Shown here: positions 17,304-26,951 of the stretch, in pieces
Position numbering within the stretch: the first letter of the stretch is position 1
Layout: every line of letters begins with the position of its first letter
Assembly (NCBI GenBank): GCA_003427395.1
Contig: BFEA01000463.1
Span: 846,565-873,515 of the forward strand
Direction: 5' to 3'
Length of the DNA: 26,951 nt
Source: Chara braunii
Taxonomy: Eukaryota > Streptophyta > Charophyceae > Charales > Characeae
Program-made: the position numbers and the translations under genes
Notes under the pieces: model-generated
Databases searched by the model: none
Seen by the model: only the letters and a program-made list of their open reading frames with translations
What the model was told of the DNA's origin: nothing

Positions 17304-19700
17304 GTGGACCAAGACACAAGCGAAGTGAAGAGACGAAGAGCAGCCGTCAAAAACAAGGCAAAACAGAAGTGCCAAATGGAGGTCGAAGGGGGTCAAGAGG
17401 GGCATCAACCCATGGGACCATCGCACGACGTTGGAATGGTGGGAACAGAGTTGGGGGCCGGGAACAACGGGCAGGGGACACCAAGAGGAGAGGAAGAGGA
17501 TGGAGGTCAACAAAATCACTCTCCTCCCCCAACGGTTACTAATTACTGGGTGGAGGAACAACGGGTCCGGGATATACTAGCTAAGTGCTTCAACGCCGGT
17601 ATTATGCCAACCGGCTAGGACATCGGCGAGATGAGAGAGGACGGACCGAAAGCACACTTCACCTTAAACCCATCGTTAGATGAACTTAAGGTAAACTGGC
17701 TTAAGGAACGAACTGTCACCGTCATTTTCTTAGAAGGTTCTAAGAACCGTCCAAAGAAAATTAAGGTAGACGTCATCTAGGCTTATGAAGACGTTTGGCT
17801 AGGGGAAGAAAGATTTGACCCCTCGGTAACGAGGGGAAGAGTCTACATCGAGTCAAGTAATGTGCTATCATACATTGCCAAGGACCAGAAAGTTGCCGAC
17901 TGGATGAAGAACGAACAAGGCGCCACGGTGGAGCTTCGCAGAAGGTGGCACTGCATCGCCTTTAAGTCGTGGATGACGAAAGTAGATATCATAGAAGCAA
18001 GAAAAGTGGACGCTAATACATATTTCTGGATAGGATGTCTAGACGTTCCTCTAGACGCTTATTGCATCCTAGAGGACACGGCAACGAAGGCGATAGGACC
18101 GGTAAGGAAAGTTTATCCGTCGGAGAAAGACGCCTCGAAGCCCCTGCTGATTGATGTTCGCATGGACATTGCCATTGACGCCTTACCAAGATGCAACGAA
18201 TCGTTAACTTTCACAACCTTCCAAGGCCAAATTATTGACATCGAAGTGGCGAACGCTTCAACCCCTTAGTGTAGAAATTGCAGAAACTTCTTCCACCTTG
18301 CGGACCAGTGCCCGAGATCACGCTTTAGACAATCATCGAGAATGACGACTCCCAAGCCAACTCCAGCGCCAAGTCCCGCGCCAAGCGGAGGAAGCGGTCG
18401 CCCCGACAACAGTCAGGATAGTAGAAGAAGGAGTGATGGCAATAACTGGTTAAGGGATGGGGACAGAGATGAAAGCGGGCCTCAACCAATAAGACCCGAA
18501 TCTTTACACGTATCGACCACTTCAAGTTCTAGAGCAAGCAGCAGTAAGAGTCGGCCCGAGCAAGGCTCCTATGAGGGGGGTTTAAAATCACGCTCGAGAG
18601 ATCGGAGTGGGGAGAATGAATCACAGCAGGAGAAGAACATGGATTGGGGAGGCACTACAAGATTCAACCCGATATATCATTCTCGAGAGGAGGCGACTCA
18701 ACCGTCAGGAAGCGGGGAGACTCGTACACCGGTTCAAGGAAGGGCAGGCGGCCAACTAGGTGGTGTTCTCGGGCAATTGCAAATATTCGAGCCCACGAGA
18801 ACAGACGGAGGAAGCAACCCAGCTGGTGGAAGGTGCAGAACTGTCTCGGCCTCCTCAGGAGGAGCTAAAGGCAAGGAAGCACAGGGCCATCGAGGGCCGG
18901 CCAGACCGGCAGTGACCCCCACCAAACTCTCAAGGAGACTCAGTGAAGATATGAAGGATCTACGGATATGGGAGAATAAGGATGACGAAGGTTCAGAAAC
19001 CTCGGAGGCATCTATCCAGGGAGAGAAGCCTTTCGATAGGACTCCAGATCAGAAGACTTCCAAGCGCAATCGAAGACAGATGACAACCAAGAAAGGGCAG
19101 GATTAAGGGAGGACCAAGTACCTACTTCCGCTGCTATTCACGGCAGCTCAGGAAGGCGTCTTCAACCTCGCCTTGTCGATGTCCCCAACAGAGGTGATTC
19201 TCCTCTCGTTGCAGATCCTTGGTCCCCTGATGTTGCTGGAGATGGTGAATACGACACGTCGCTGATTCGGTAACGAAATTGCTATTCGTTGCGTGTCGGA
19301 TATCCCCACCCCTAAGTTCTTTGTGGAAAAGGCAGGAGTCAGGGTCAAACTATATGCCCCCCTGATGGATGCACGTCTGACTTAGGAAACCCTGAGCAGT
19401 CTAGTAAGCAGAGGGTTGTGTCTGATACCGGTCGAATGGCTTGCTCAGATAGACAAACCGGAACTAGCCATAATTAACATTTTAGGAGGGATAGACGCCA
19501 CCGTCGCCACGGCCCTAGGAAACCTTTCCACGAAGATTCCAAAAATCAGGGTCATCACGTCAAAAGTGTTTAAGTCCTTTTTGACTCAACGGTGGGACAC
19601 CGGCCTGGCCACCGATAACAACAATCCGACCCAATCTCGTGTTTCAATCCCCTCTGTCTACATCCAACCACCAGCAAGAGAAGGCAATAACAATGCATAA
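17304..19700 (+). pseudogene. LINE ORF1 (DUF4283-like domain and CCHC zinc knuckle), broken
   Basis: ORF1 proteins bind the LINE RNA. Most of this segment lies in one frame, with stops at 17616, 17778 (VI-stop-AYEDVW), 18267, 19104, 19263 and 19383. Residues in 17640-18240 include WHCIAFKSWM, ANTYFWIGCLDVPLDAYCI and AIGPVRKVYP, which fits the DUF4283-like RNA-binding region of plant LINE gag proteins. The zinc knuckle CRNCRNFFHLADQC (CX2CX4HX4C) is at 18270-18311. A Ser/Arg/Gly-rich charged linker follows (18340-19100). At 19103-19270 another frame reads better (QPRLVDVPNRGDSPLVADPW), so there are two frameshifts. No convincing ATG was found; GTG at 17304 is only the first codon of the open stretch. 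Confidence 0.78.
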
Positions 19701-20589
19701 TGCCAAAATAGGCTCATGGAATGTTAGAGGGATGGGGGATATAGGTGGCAGAAATAAACGGAGTAGAATCAAGTTTCGGATTCATGAGAATAAAATTAAC
19801 TTCGGGTACATTCAGGAAACAAAGTTAGACGAGGAAGGGATACAGAATTTGGGTGCATAGTGGGACGATCCCCAGGTGTGGGCACCAACAATGGGATCAA
19901 GAGGAGGAGTTGCATTTCTGATGTACAGAAGTTTTGACGGCGAGATTCTAGATCACGATTTTGACACGTGAGGAAGATGGGCGTTGATCAAGATATTTTC
20001 TGTTGGTTTAGAGTGGGCTGTAGTATCCATCTACGATCCTGCTGAGAAAGCAGAAAGACACATTTTTTTCGATGGACTTATGGATGTGCTTCCAAATGTG
20101 GATCACCTAGTTATTGGAGGGGATTGGAATATCTCAATAAATGACATCAACCCACTGTTTTCTTCTCGGCATGTAGGGAGCGAATTCGACACTGTGACGA
20201 AGATAGTAAAAGACCTAGACTTTGTAGACGTCTTTCGCTCTGCAGCGCCATCTAATCCGGGATACACATGGTTTTCGGCTCAAGTGGCATCTGGTCTTAG
20301 CATATCTCCACGACGGTTGGACTTATTTTTAACAAGTAGATCGATTTGGATGAATACGGTAGATGTGGCAACAAAGTCAGATCCTATCTCTGGTCATAAT
20401 CTGATCCTTCTGCACTTCCTTTGGGGGGAAGGCCCCAAACGAGGTAAAGGTATTTTTCGTCTGAATGAAGAGACTATCAGAGACCCGAGGGTCCAACAAT
20501 GGGGGACTAAGCACCTGAGGAATTGGAGCAAACACGGACACTGCTTCAGTTCGAAGCAGAATGGTGGGACGCGGGCACCTATTTTATGA
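19693..20589 (+). pseudogene. LINE ORF2, APE-type endonuclease domain, broken
   Basis: This domain would nick the target DNA. ATG 19693-19695 overlaps the ORF1 stop (19698-19700). Conserved pieces are GSWNVRGMGD (about 19711-19740), the catalytic Glu in YIQETKLDE (about 19806-19832), VAFLMYRS, GGDWNIS (20119-20139) and RRLDLFLTSRS (about 20311-20343). The final catalytic SDH motif reads SGH (20389-20397), so its Asp is lost. Stops lie at 19858 (TAG) and 19969 (TGA, where Arg is likely). Near 20530 the frame shifts and the continuation FEAEWWDAGTYFMRDML is read in the next frame. Confidence 0.85.
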
Positions 20590-22118
20590 GAGATATGCTT
20601 TGCATTTTCTAAAAAATAAGGGCTTTGGATCAGAATAAGGAAGAAGTGGCGGTGAAAACAGTTGTGGAAGAGGCGGAAAATTGTGTAGCTATCCTACCGA
20701 TAGGATCCAGGGAGGTGGCTGGCTGGGTGGAGGAGAGAGATCGTAGGATAAAGAAGTGGGATGGGATCCAGGAAGACAAATCCAAACGTTGGATGGAAAT
20801 CATAAAAGTCAAAGGGATAGAAGCAGGTGATGGAATGGTCAAATCCACATTCCAATGGCTCCTGCCTAGACACAACCATTAGGAAATGAAGTCTCTGAGT
20901 CATCCGTTCGATGAACACGCCCCGGTAGCATTGTCTTCGACAGCTATGTGTCACTACACAGATTTGTACTATCACGACATCCTAACAACGCGCAGAAGCC
21001 CAGTGAAAATCAGCAGGGATCAAGCCGGCTTATAAGATCTGTGAGAAGTGGTGGAAGTTTGTCTACCTCGTTTGGGACGGCTTGACTTAGACAGGCCAGT
21101 AACAGACTTAGAAGTGAGGCAGGCACTGAAGTCAATGGCGAAAGAAAAAGCCCCGGGTTCAGATGGCCTCTCGGTAGAGTACTACGAGAAGTTTTGGGCG
21201 GAACTGAAAGACCCCCTCCTGGAATTCTACAACAAAGTGCTAACAGGAGGAGATCTAACACCCAACATGTGTCATGGCGTCATTACTCTGCTGTACAAGA
21301 AGGGTCAAAGAGATGAGGTGAGGAATTGGCGTCCTATCTCCAGACTAAACGTCTCATACAAGATTCTGGCGAAAACTCTCGCAAGACGTTTGGCGCGGTA
21401 CGTATCAGACCTTGTCTTAAGAGATCAAGCAGCCTTTGTCCAGGGAAGATCCATCTTCGACAATATTGTCATGGCGGTAGAAGCACTGGAGATTATCGAG
21501 AAAGGACGTAAGTCCTTGGTAGTACTGCTGTTGGACCTCGAGAAGGCATATGACAGGGTCAACTGGGCTTTTACCCTCACGACGCTACGCCACATGGGGT
21601 TTGGGGAATGCTTCTGTCGCTGGGTTACAACAATGTATACACACTCCACAGCCACAGTAATGGTGAATGGTTTTCCCTTTGAACCCTTCACACTGTCAAG
21701 GTCACGCTGGCAGGGCTGTCTATTAGCTCCGTTAGTCTTTGTAGTGCAGCTCAAGGTCATTTTGTGTAATATCATAAGCCACCCAGAAATTGTGGGGTTG
21801 GCAACGTCCCGCTCAGAGTGCAAGGTGAAAGCGTTGGCGGATGACTTGTTCGCTATCTGTGAAAATTCCGAAACAGCGCTAAACGCTCTCAAATAATTGT
21901 TGGATGAATACTCGGCCTTCGCAGAAACTGCAATTAATTGGAAGAAATATGTGTTCTTTTTACCACGGTTCATGTCCATAGCAGTTGATTGGGGAATGAA
22001 GAGGATAGAGGAGTGGGAAGCCGAGAGATTCCTAGGAGTAATGGCAGCATTGGATAACTGTCAGGACACACAAGAGGACATCGTGCACAATAAGTTAGTG
22101 TCCAGAATAACCTCCTAG
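20590..22118 (+). pseudogene. LINE ORF2, reverse transcriptase domain, broken
   Basis: This is the RNA-dependent DNA polymerase core. A linker with stops at 20610 and 20880, plus two near 21033-21044, leads into an open stretch from 21048. It carries KEKAPGSDGLSVEYY (about 21144), NWRPISRLNVSYKILAKTLA (about 21325), the DQAAFVQGRSIFDN motif (about 21424), the catalytic LLDLEKAYDRVNW (about 21528-21566), WQGCLLAPLVF (about 21708) and the ADD box within ALADDLFAI (21831-21857), where Leu replaces the usual Tyr/Phe. Both Asp of the ADD box and the motif A Asp are present. TAA 21894-21896 interrupts it, and the thumb region continues in frame to 22116. Confidence 0.92.
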
Positions 22119-23996
22119 GGCTCGACACCTCATCTGTCGCTCTTTGGAAGAGCCTAATTCTTCACTGTTCTCTCTACTGTGGTATGTAGGGACAATTCGG
22201 TTGTTACGTTAGTCTCTAATTTCCTTCATCCGTAGAACAACGGTCCGGTTCGTCTTGAAGCCAAAGGCGGGCAAGGAAGAGGGTTACATTTCAAAAGTAG
22301 CATAGGATGTCATTGCATGCCCCAAAGAAGAGGGGGGACTGGGTTTGGCGGACCCAGGGAGTAGGAACTGCCTGTTGCTAGCAAAATGGATGATCAGAGC
22401 GATTAACAGTGAGCAAGACGACCACCGGATCCTGCTAGCGGAGCATATCCTCGCATCAGAATGGAATCTGAAAAGACCCAGAGATGTTTGGACTTGCCTA
22501 CAGCTAGACTCCTTCCTAGGCCGATATCATTCATGCATGCAAGAAGGTCAAACGGACTCAAACCCAATCAATGGGTTGACCCTGTAACAAAAGGAGGAGG
22601 TATGGAATCAACCGCTTTTTTATAACCCAAAAGTTAAAGACCGGGAAGGATGCAGCTTCAAGGCCAACGAAGAAGCTGGCAGCTTTGGAGACAGTTGGAT
22701 TCAAAGAGGCGTTCTGGGAATCAAAGATCTATGGGACTAAAGTACGGGACAGTGGAAAAGCACGCCACAGATCAGGGAGGAATTGGGGTGTCTGCACCAC
22801 GTGGAAGAAAAGATGGAGAGCTTAACTGCAACGGTACCGTCCGACTGGAAGTTCATCCTTCGTCAAGAAAGGGTAGATCCTCCCAGCACATGGTACCTAA
22901 CAAAAGGCCATCATGAGGAACCAACGGACGTGTATTGGAAGTTGATATGCTACGAGCCGGACGGCAGAAGACAGTGGCAAGCTTGGAAAAGGCTGCAGAA
23001 ACACCCACAACTACTATAAGTTTGGATGAGGAACTGGAATCTCCTTGGGTGGGAGCCAAGCTCCTGCAGATTCAGGTGGAAGAGCGTTGGGAATCAGGGA
23101 ACAAACATGTGGTAGCACTCAGTGGTAACAAGCAGTCCATAGCCAAATGTAGGCTGGACCCAGGGGCATGGGCCTGGAGAGGTCTCGGTGGAGGAGATTC
23201 CTCTCTCACCCTGGACAACTTCAAGCCCTCAGATAAAATAATCAATCCAAAGCAATTGGTTGTGGCAGTGGTATCGTCACTATGGGGCTCCACCTCAAAA
23301 TTGGAAGGAGAGGACTTCACAGGTCGGATGCCCAGGCTATGGAAGCAACTTCTGCTCATTCCGTCTCAAAGATCGGCAGCGATACTCTGGATTTCGTCCT
23401 GGCAGGTAACCCCCTCAGCAGTGTGGCTGGCTAGTAAAGGAATGAAGATCAGCCTATCCGGCAGAAGGTGTACCTGGCCTTTTGAATCTACAGCCCACCT
23501 GTGGTGGGATTGCCCAACCTCGAAGAGAATCTGGGTTTGGTGGTCAGAGCATTGGTCCACCTTCTCATCCCATCAGTGGAAGTGGGATAAAAAATGGGCG
23601 TTACTAGGCCTCCCCCCGAACACCTTGCCCTTGGATCACGGTGCAGGGTATGTCGCCCAAGTCTGTCGTCCGGTTATCATCTCAGTCATCTGGGAACACA
23701 GAAACCGCTCCTGCTTTGATGAGAGGGGCATGTCTGACGTGGAAACAAAGGCACTTATAAAATGCAGACTGAGCCACCAAATTCGGGTGGACAGGAATCG
23801 CAGAGGCAGCAAGGGTCAACACACAGACTTTAAGTATTTTACGAGTACATGGTGTACAGGCAAGGAAAGATTGGCATCGGAGGATGAGGAAGGCAATTTG
23901 AAATTTTGTTCTTGGTTAGCCTGTCTGAGGATTGAGCCCTCAAAACGGCCTTGCAGTGATGTACATGTTTTGGGCCAAGGCCCCCAGCAAGCCTAG
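22119..23996 (+). pseudogene. LINE ORF2, C-terminal region with zf-RVT domain, broken
   Basis: LSLFGRA at about 22132 is followed by a frame change. The next frame reads CPKEEGGLGLADPGSRNC, VWNQPLFYN (about 22600) and YWKLICYEPDGRRQWQAWKR (about 22933-22993), with stops at 22303 (probable Trp), 22585 and 22738. A further frameshift near 23000 leads to the last frame, open to 23996. This contains WVGAKLLQIQ and a zinc-finger-like zf-RVT region (23455-23550: RRCTWPFESTAHLWWDC then WVWWSEHW). The first zinc Cys is missing compared with the minus-strand relative at 16540-17121. The domain is typical of plant LINE ORF2 ends. Confidence 0.84.
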
Positions 23997-24690
23997 TGCC
24001 TGCCCTAAGTGAAGGCGGGCCAGCAAATCAACGAGAGGCCCTTTTTGCGACATTTCACGAAGTGGGGTGCAGACAGTTGGCGCACGTCAGTTGGTTGGAG
24101 TGCACCGGGTACCAGATCTCTGCAAATGCAGTAGGGCCAGGGCCTCAGAAGTGGTTAGGCCCTGAGCGCATAAACGTGAGGCCGACATTGCATGCTGGAT
24201 ATAGAGGCCGAAAATGTCAGTGGGAAACTAACCCACTATCTGAATTTGGACGAAGGCCTTGATAAAACAGGCACAAATGTGCGACCTGGGCCCTTATCGG
24301 CATGGGGTCTGGGCACAGCTACCAGGACCCAGGCACAGGCTGAAACGAGGCCGCCCTCGCACTGCTTGGCATATAGGCAGAGCATGCGAATGGGAAAGGG
24401 ATCTTGGCCATTGCGAGCAATGCAGGCACGCTGAAGCACTGCAAGGTGCTGCGTTGCGCTAGGCTGAGGTGAAGGCAGGCAGGCGCTAAGCGGTAGGGTG
24501 CGGCCTGGGCGCAGGGCGTTGGCGGCCACAGTCGGGCTGCATGTGGGCTCAGAGAGGGAGGTGAGGGTAAAGGTGGTTCTTCGAGAAGTGAAGGGCGTTG
24601 TGTGGGATAACAAGGGAGAGTGAGGGTGAAGAGAGAGACGTACCTGGTGGAGAGGAGGTCAGCATTTGGAGTTGACGTCATCACTCACTA
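23997..24690. other. Unassigned stretch between LINE and LTR element
   Basis: This is GC-rich sequence with no recognisable protein on either strand. A short frame containing LKRGRPRTAWHIGRACEWER was considered but matches nothing I recognise. It may hold the LINE 3' UTR and the left part of the LTR. Confidence 0.45.
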
Positions 24691-24700
24691 GTAGTCAAGT

Positions 24701-24969
24701 TGTCTGGTTGCTTCCATGTTGTAGTTGTAGTGTTAGGTTGTAGAGTAGATAGGGCGCCTGACGCCATTCAAGAGAGAGAGCTACATTGGGTTATATTGTT
24801 GGTGCTGCCCGATTGGGCTTGGACATTGACTCACGATTCTTTTGTATCGTTCTCAAATGGATGGTTACTCGGTTCCATTGCGCTATCTGCTCTTGCTCTG
24901 ATTACTTGGACTTCAGTGTGATTTTGCAATTTGGATTTTTGTGCTTCATCCACATTCATGTTCCTTGCA
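24701..24969 (+). repeat. Probable 5' LTR (left edge uncertain)
   Basis: It ends ...TTCCTTGCA three bases before the primer binding site, consistent with the TG...CA rule. TG-starting positions such as 24701 or 24717 are candidate left ends. A TATA-like TTATATTG lies near 24792. Length cannot be confirmed without the 3' LTR. Confidence 0.4.
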
Positions 24970-24972
24970 TTT

Positions 24973-24984
24973 TGGTATCAGAGC
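24973..24984 (+). promoter_or_regulatory. Primer binding site for initiator tRNA-Met
   Basis: TGGTATCAGAGC is the exact complement of the 3' end of plant initiator tRNA-Met, used to start minus-strand DNA synthesis by most plant LTR retrotransposons. It is followed by TGGTTCGATTC. Confidence 0.92.
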
Positions 24985-26269
24985 TGGTTCGATTCGCTGC
25001 TTACCTTGGTGCGCTGGCGTTATACAGACTTGGTGCGTTGACGATGCTTCTTCGCAGTTGGTTCTTGTGACGTCAGGCCATATCAGGCGCATGACCTGCG
25101 TAGAGAGGTGTGCGCCAGAAGGCTGTACGGCATGGGATGCCGTGGATACGGCGAATGTATGATTGGTAATGAGAGCATGCTGATGTGGCATTTGGCTGAA
25201 GTGGCACTGCATTGCATTGTGGGTGGTACTGAGGCTACGACCGGTCATGAAATGCACACTCAGCTCAATTGGTGAGAAATCTGTAGTTGGGGGCAGCTAT
25301 CTCCAGGTACGTTGTTCCCTTACCTTATCTACTCTCTCAATCTCTTCTTACAGCGAGGAAGTGAGTCCAACTTAAGAGTCCTCTCTTTTGGTGAGGTGTC
25401 GTGAGCGCTCTACCTTGAAAGACGACAATCTTCCCGGTCGCGCATCTGGAAGGAGAAAGCGCGGTGCCTCTGAAGGGCCCTAGTGGAAGCACGTGGGCCA
25501 CGGTCACCATGCCAACCCAATGGGATTAGTACATGCATGCGATGGCTACTTTGTCCATGAGGGCAATTTTGTTGCGCTGATAGAGGGGTGTGCGGACTGA
25601 ACAGGCTTATGCAGATGCTCCCAGACCGTCTATAAACATTTCTGGATGCGGTTCCGATCTGACAGCTGGCTGTGATCGTTGTCCTGATTGCGACGTTAAA
25701 TAATTCCTGAGTGACATCGGGGGCAGTCCCTAAATAGGCCTCTTGATCAGCCAGATCAGTCGGATGTACGGCTCGTTGCACGCAAGGATAAAGAATGGGC
25801 AAGCCTGGTCATAAGCATGCACCTGGGGCACAAGGTTGGGCCGACATTGCACACCTATGACATTGCTGCTCAATAATGTTCATCGGTATGTTGGATTGAG
25901 GGGAGGGTAGGCTCTAATTGATGATCAATTGTATACACAACCATATCCACTGTTCATACATCTGCAACACAGTTTAGTTTTATTGTTGATTAGTTGGTTG
26001 ACGGACGGCTAACACCTCACAGACAGTTTAGTTTAGGACTGTTGTATACTACCATAGCCAGTTTTATGCAGACCTTATGTAAGTGAACTAATCATGATAC
26101 TACTAAAATATGTTTATGGTTTTTTGTGAATGTTGTAGGCTGCCACTTGATCGGTGGAGTAGAGGACCTGCCGGACACATTTATTTTTAAAAAATTAGGT
26201 GTCGGTCAGACACATGTTGTGGTAGGACTCCAACACGGAGTTGTAGTGCAGATAGTGTTTGCCTAACTG
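24985..26269 (+). other. Long untranslated leader between PBS and gag
   Basis: These 1.3 kb carry no coding motif. CAG/GTACGT at 25304-25312 and CTTCTTACAG at 25344-25353 look like splice sites but are only 47 bases apart. CAGTTTAGTTT occurs twice (near 25970 and 26023). The A/T content rises after 25870. Confidence 0.5.
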
Positions 26270-26951
26270 ATGAGTGGGTCAGACACCGATGAGGGTAGAG
26301 TTGACGATGCAAGGCTGACACATTCGAGATCACTAAGGGTCCCGCACGTGTTTTAGGCCCTACAACCGGGAGATGAGAGACCGCTTCGTGCCGAAGTAAG
26401 AGCTCGTGCTCTCACAGCAGCCAGGGATACAGCACTAGTTGCAAGTCAGACGTTGGCAGCAGCAAACACCGCAGCTAGGAAACAAGCTGCAGCAATAGCC
26501 AGCGCAACAGCAATGACCAACGGTTCAGCATCCTCTGCTGCATCCTCGTCTGGGACCCAGTTAGGAATGCCTTATTGGTCCACGGATACTTCCGGATTAG
26601 TAGGTTCTAGTCATTCCACAAGTCAAATGGCGGGCTCGCAGTTAAGCCCGTTGACCCCACGCGGTAGGGAGCTACTAGAGCTTCAACAAGTCAAAAGGAT
26701 CCGCGCTTGGTTAGAGAGGGAACTGAAGCAAGCTACCGACAGAGAAAAAGAGATCAAAAATAGAACAATCAGGGTTGATGCGTTAGATGCAGACAAAGCT
26801 GCATTAGAGGGTTTGGATGAATCAGCCATGACTGACCAGATGAAAGTGTTGAAGGTCAGCATATTGTCGTTAAATGCGCACATGGACAATAGGCTGGATT
26901 TCATGCAGAACTCCTTGGACCAAATCTTGGACCTTTTTCAAAGGTCGGGAT
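26270..26951 (+). pseudogene. Gag-like gene start, one internal stop, truncated by window end
   Basis: ATG 26270 opens MSGSDTDEGRVDD. TAG 26354-26356 (HVF-stop-ALQPG, most simply a former Gln codon) interrupts it, and the same frame is then open for 198 codons to the window edge. It has an Ala-rich helix (about 26396-26515: TLAAANTAARKQAAAIASA), a Ser/Gly-rich linker, a PLTPRGRELLELQQVKRIRA segment and a highly charged probable coiled coil (LERELKQATDREKEIKNRT, then MDNRLDFMQNSLDQILDLF). The charged coiled-coil N terminus, position after a PBS and same strand support a retrotransposon gag, though no CCHC knuckle is reached within the window. It shares no recognisable residues with the LINE ORF1. 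Confidence 0.68.

Larger units (their letters stand above)
17130..23996 (+). mobile_element. Nearly full-length decayed LINE (plant L1-like)
   Basis: The element has a non-LTR retrotransposon order: 5' region, ORF1 with a nucleic-acid-binding domain and CCHC knuckle, ORF2 with APE endonuclease, reverse transcriptase and zf-RVT tail. Many stops and several frameshifts interrupt both ORFs, so it cannot move by itself. The 5' end is set where the minus-strand LINE fragment stops, which is approximate. No poly-A tail is visible after 23996, so the 3' limit is the last coding-like codon. Confidence 0.9.
24691..26951 (+). mobile_element. LTR retrotransposon, left part (runs off window)
   Basis: The element is recognised from a primer binding site complementary to initiator tRNA-Met, placed just after a CA that can end an LTR, and from a gag-like frame downstream on the same strand. 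Pol and the 3' LTR lie beyond the window, so the superfamily (Ty3 or Ty1) cannot be decided. The left LTR border is uncertain, since no second LTR is available for comparison. Confidence 0.75.

Noticed and set aside
16540-23996. Single LINE with a 5' inversion (twin priming)
   Set aside because: The minus-strand piece duplicates a region also present in the plus-strand element and is well diverged from it, so they are separate insertions.
24236-24684. Two overlapping minus-strand frames of 121-125 codons
   Set aside because: The composition is Pro/Leu/Ser-rich with no motif, and they lie at the edge of the LTR element.
25307-25353. Possible intron with GTACGT and CTTACAG ends
   Set aside because: Only 47 bases, shorter than usual plant introns, and no coding frame is joined by it.

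Overview
The window looks like repeat-dense eukaryotic nuclear DNA. I found no intact host protein gene. It consists of decayed transposable elements from several classes, an array of fragments of a spliceosomal RNA gene, and long stretches of old short repeats, microsatellites and homopolymer runs. It also holds one 115-base assembly gap. The LINE has a plant-type layout: an ORF1 with a DUF4283-like region and a CCHC knuckle, then APE endonuclease, reverse transcriptase and a zf-RVT tail. The LTR element is primed by a site complementary to initiator tRNA-Met. The U2-like pieces start with the bases shared by plant U2 RNAs. Together these suggest a green-lineage host (land plant or charophyte alga). 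Species cannot be decided from sequence alone.

Region 1 (1-870) is an array, read on the minus strand, of four or five truncated copies of the 5' part of U2 snRNA. They are separated by (AG)n, (GT)n and poly-A/T tracts. Region 2 (about 880-6945) is a dead Helitron. Its Rep-helicase gene (zinc-finger-like start, Helitron-like N domain, HUH/Y2 Rep, PIF1-type helicase) is broken by stops and frameshifts, and one stop sits exactly where the second catalytic tyrosine belongs. A second gene of unknown function follows, with a Thr/Ser-rich 114-bp coding minisatellite and a non-repetitive C-terminal half.

Region 3 (about 6945-16430) is non-coding. It contains a 400-bp foldback palindrome with a 49-T run, diverged tandem duplications, a cluster of small hairpins, a SINE-like family with tRNA-like promoter boxes, a 115-bp tandem family and an 84-bp duplication.

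Region 4 (16431-23996) has a SINE-like copy, a 5'-truncated LINE tail on the minus strand, and one nearly full-length but decayed LINE on the plus strand. The LINE's ORF1 stop and ORF2 start overlap by 8 bases. Region 5 (about 24700-26951) is the left end of an LTR retrotransposon: LTR, primer binding site, 1.3-kb leader, and the start of a gag-like gene that runs off the window with one internal stop.

The elements do not form a pathway. They are separate insertions, all showing mutational decay. Several stops in the LINE and LTR element look like CAG to TAG changes, which would fit deamination of methylated cytosines in silenced repeats.
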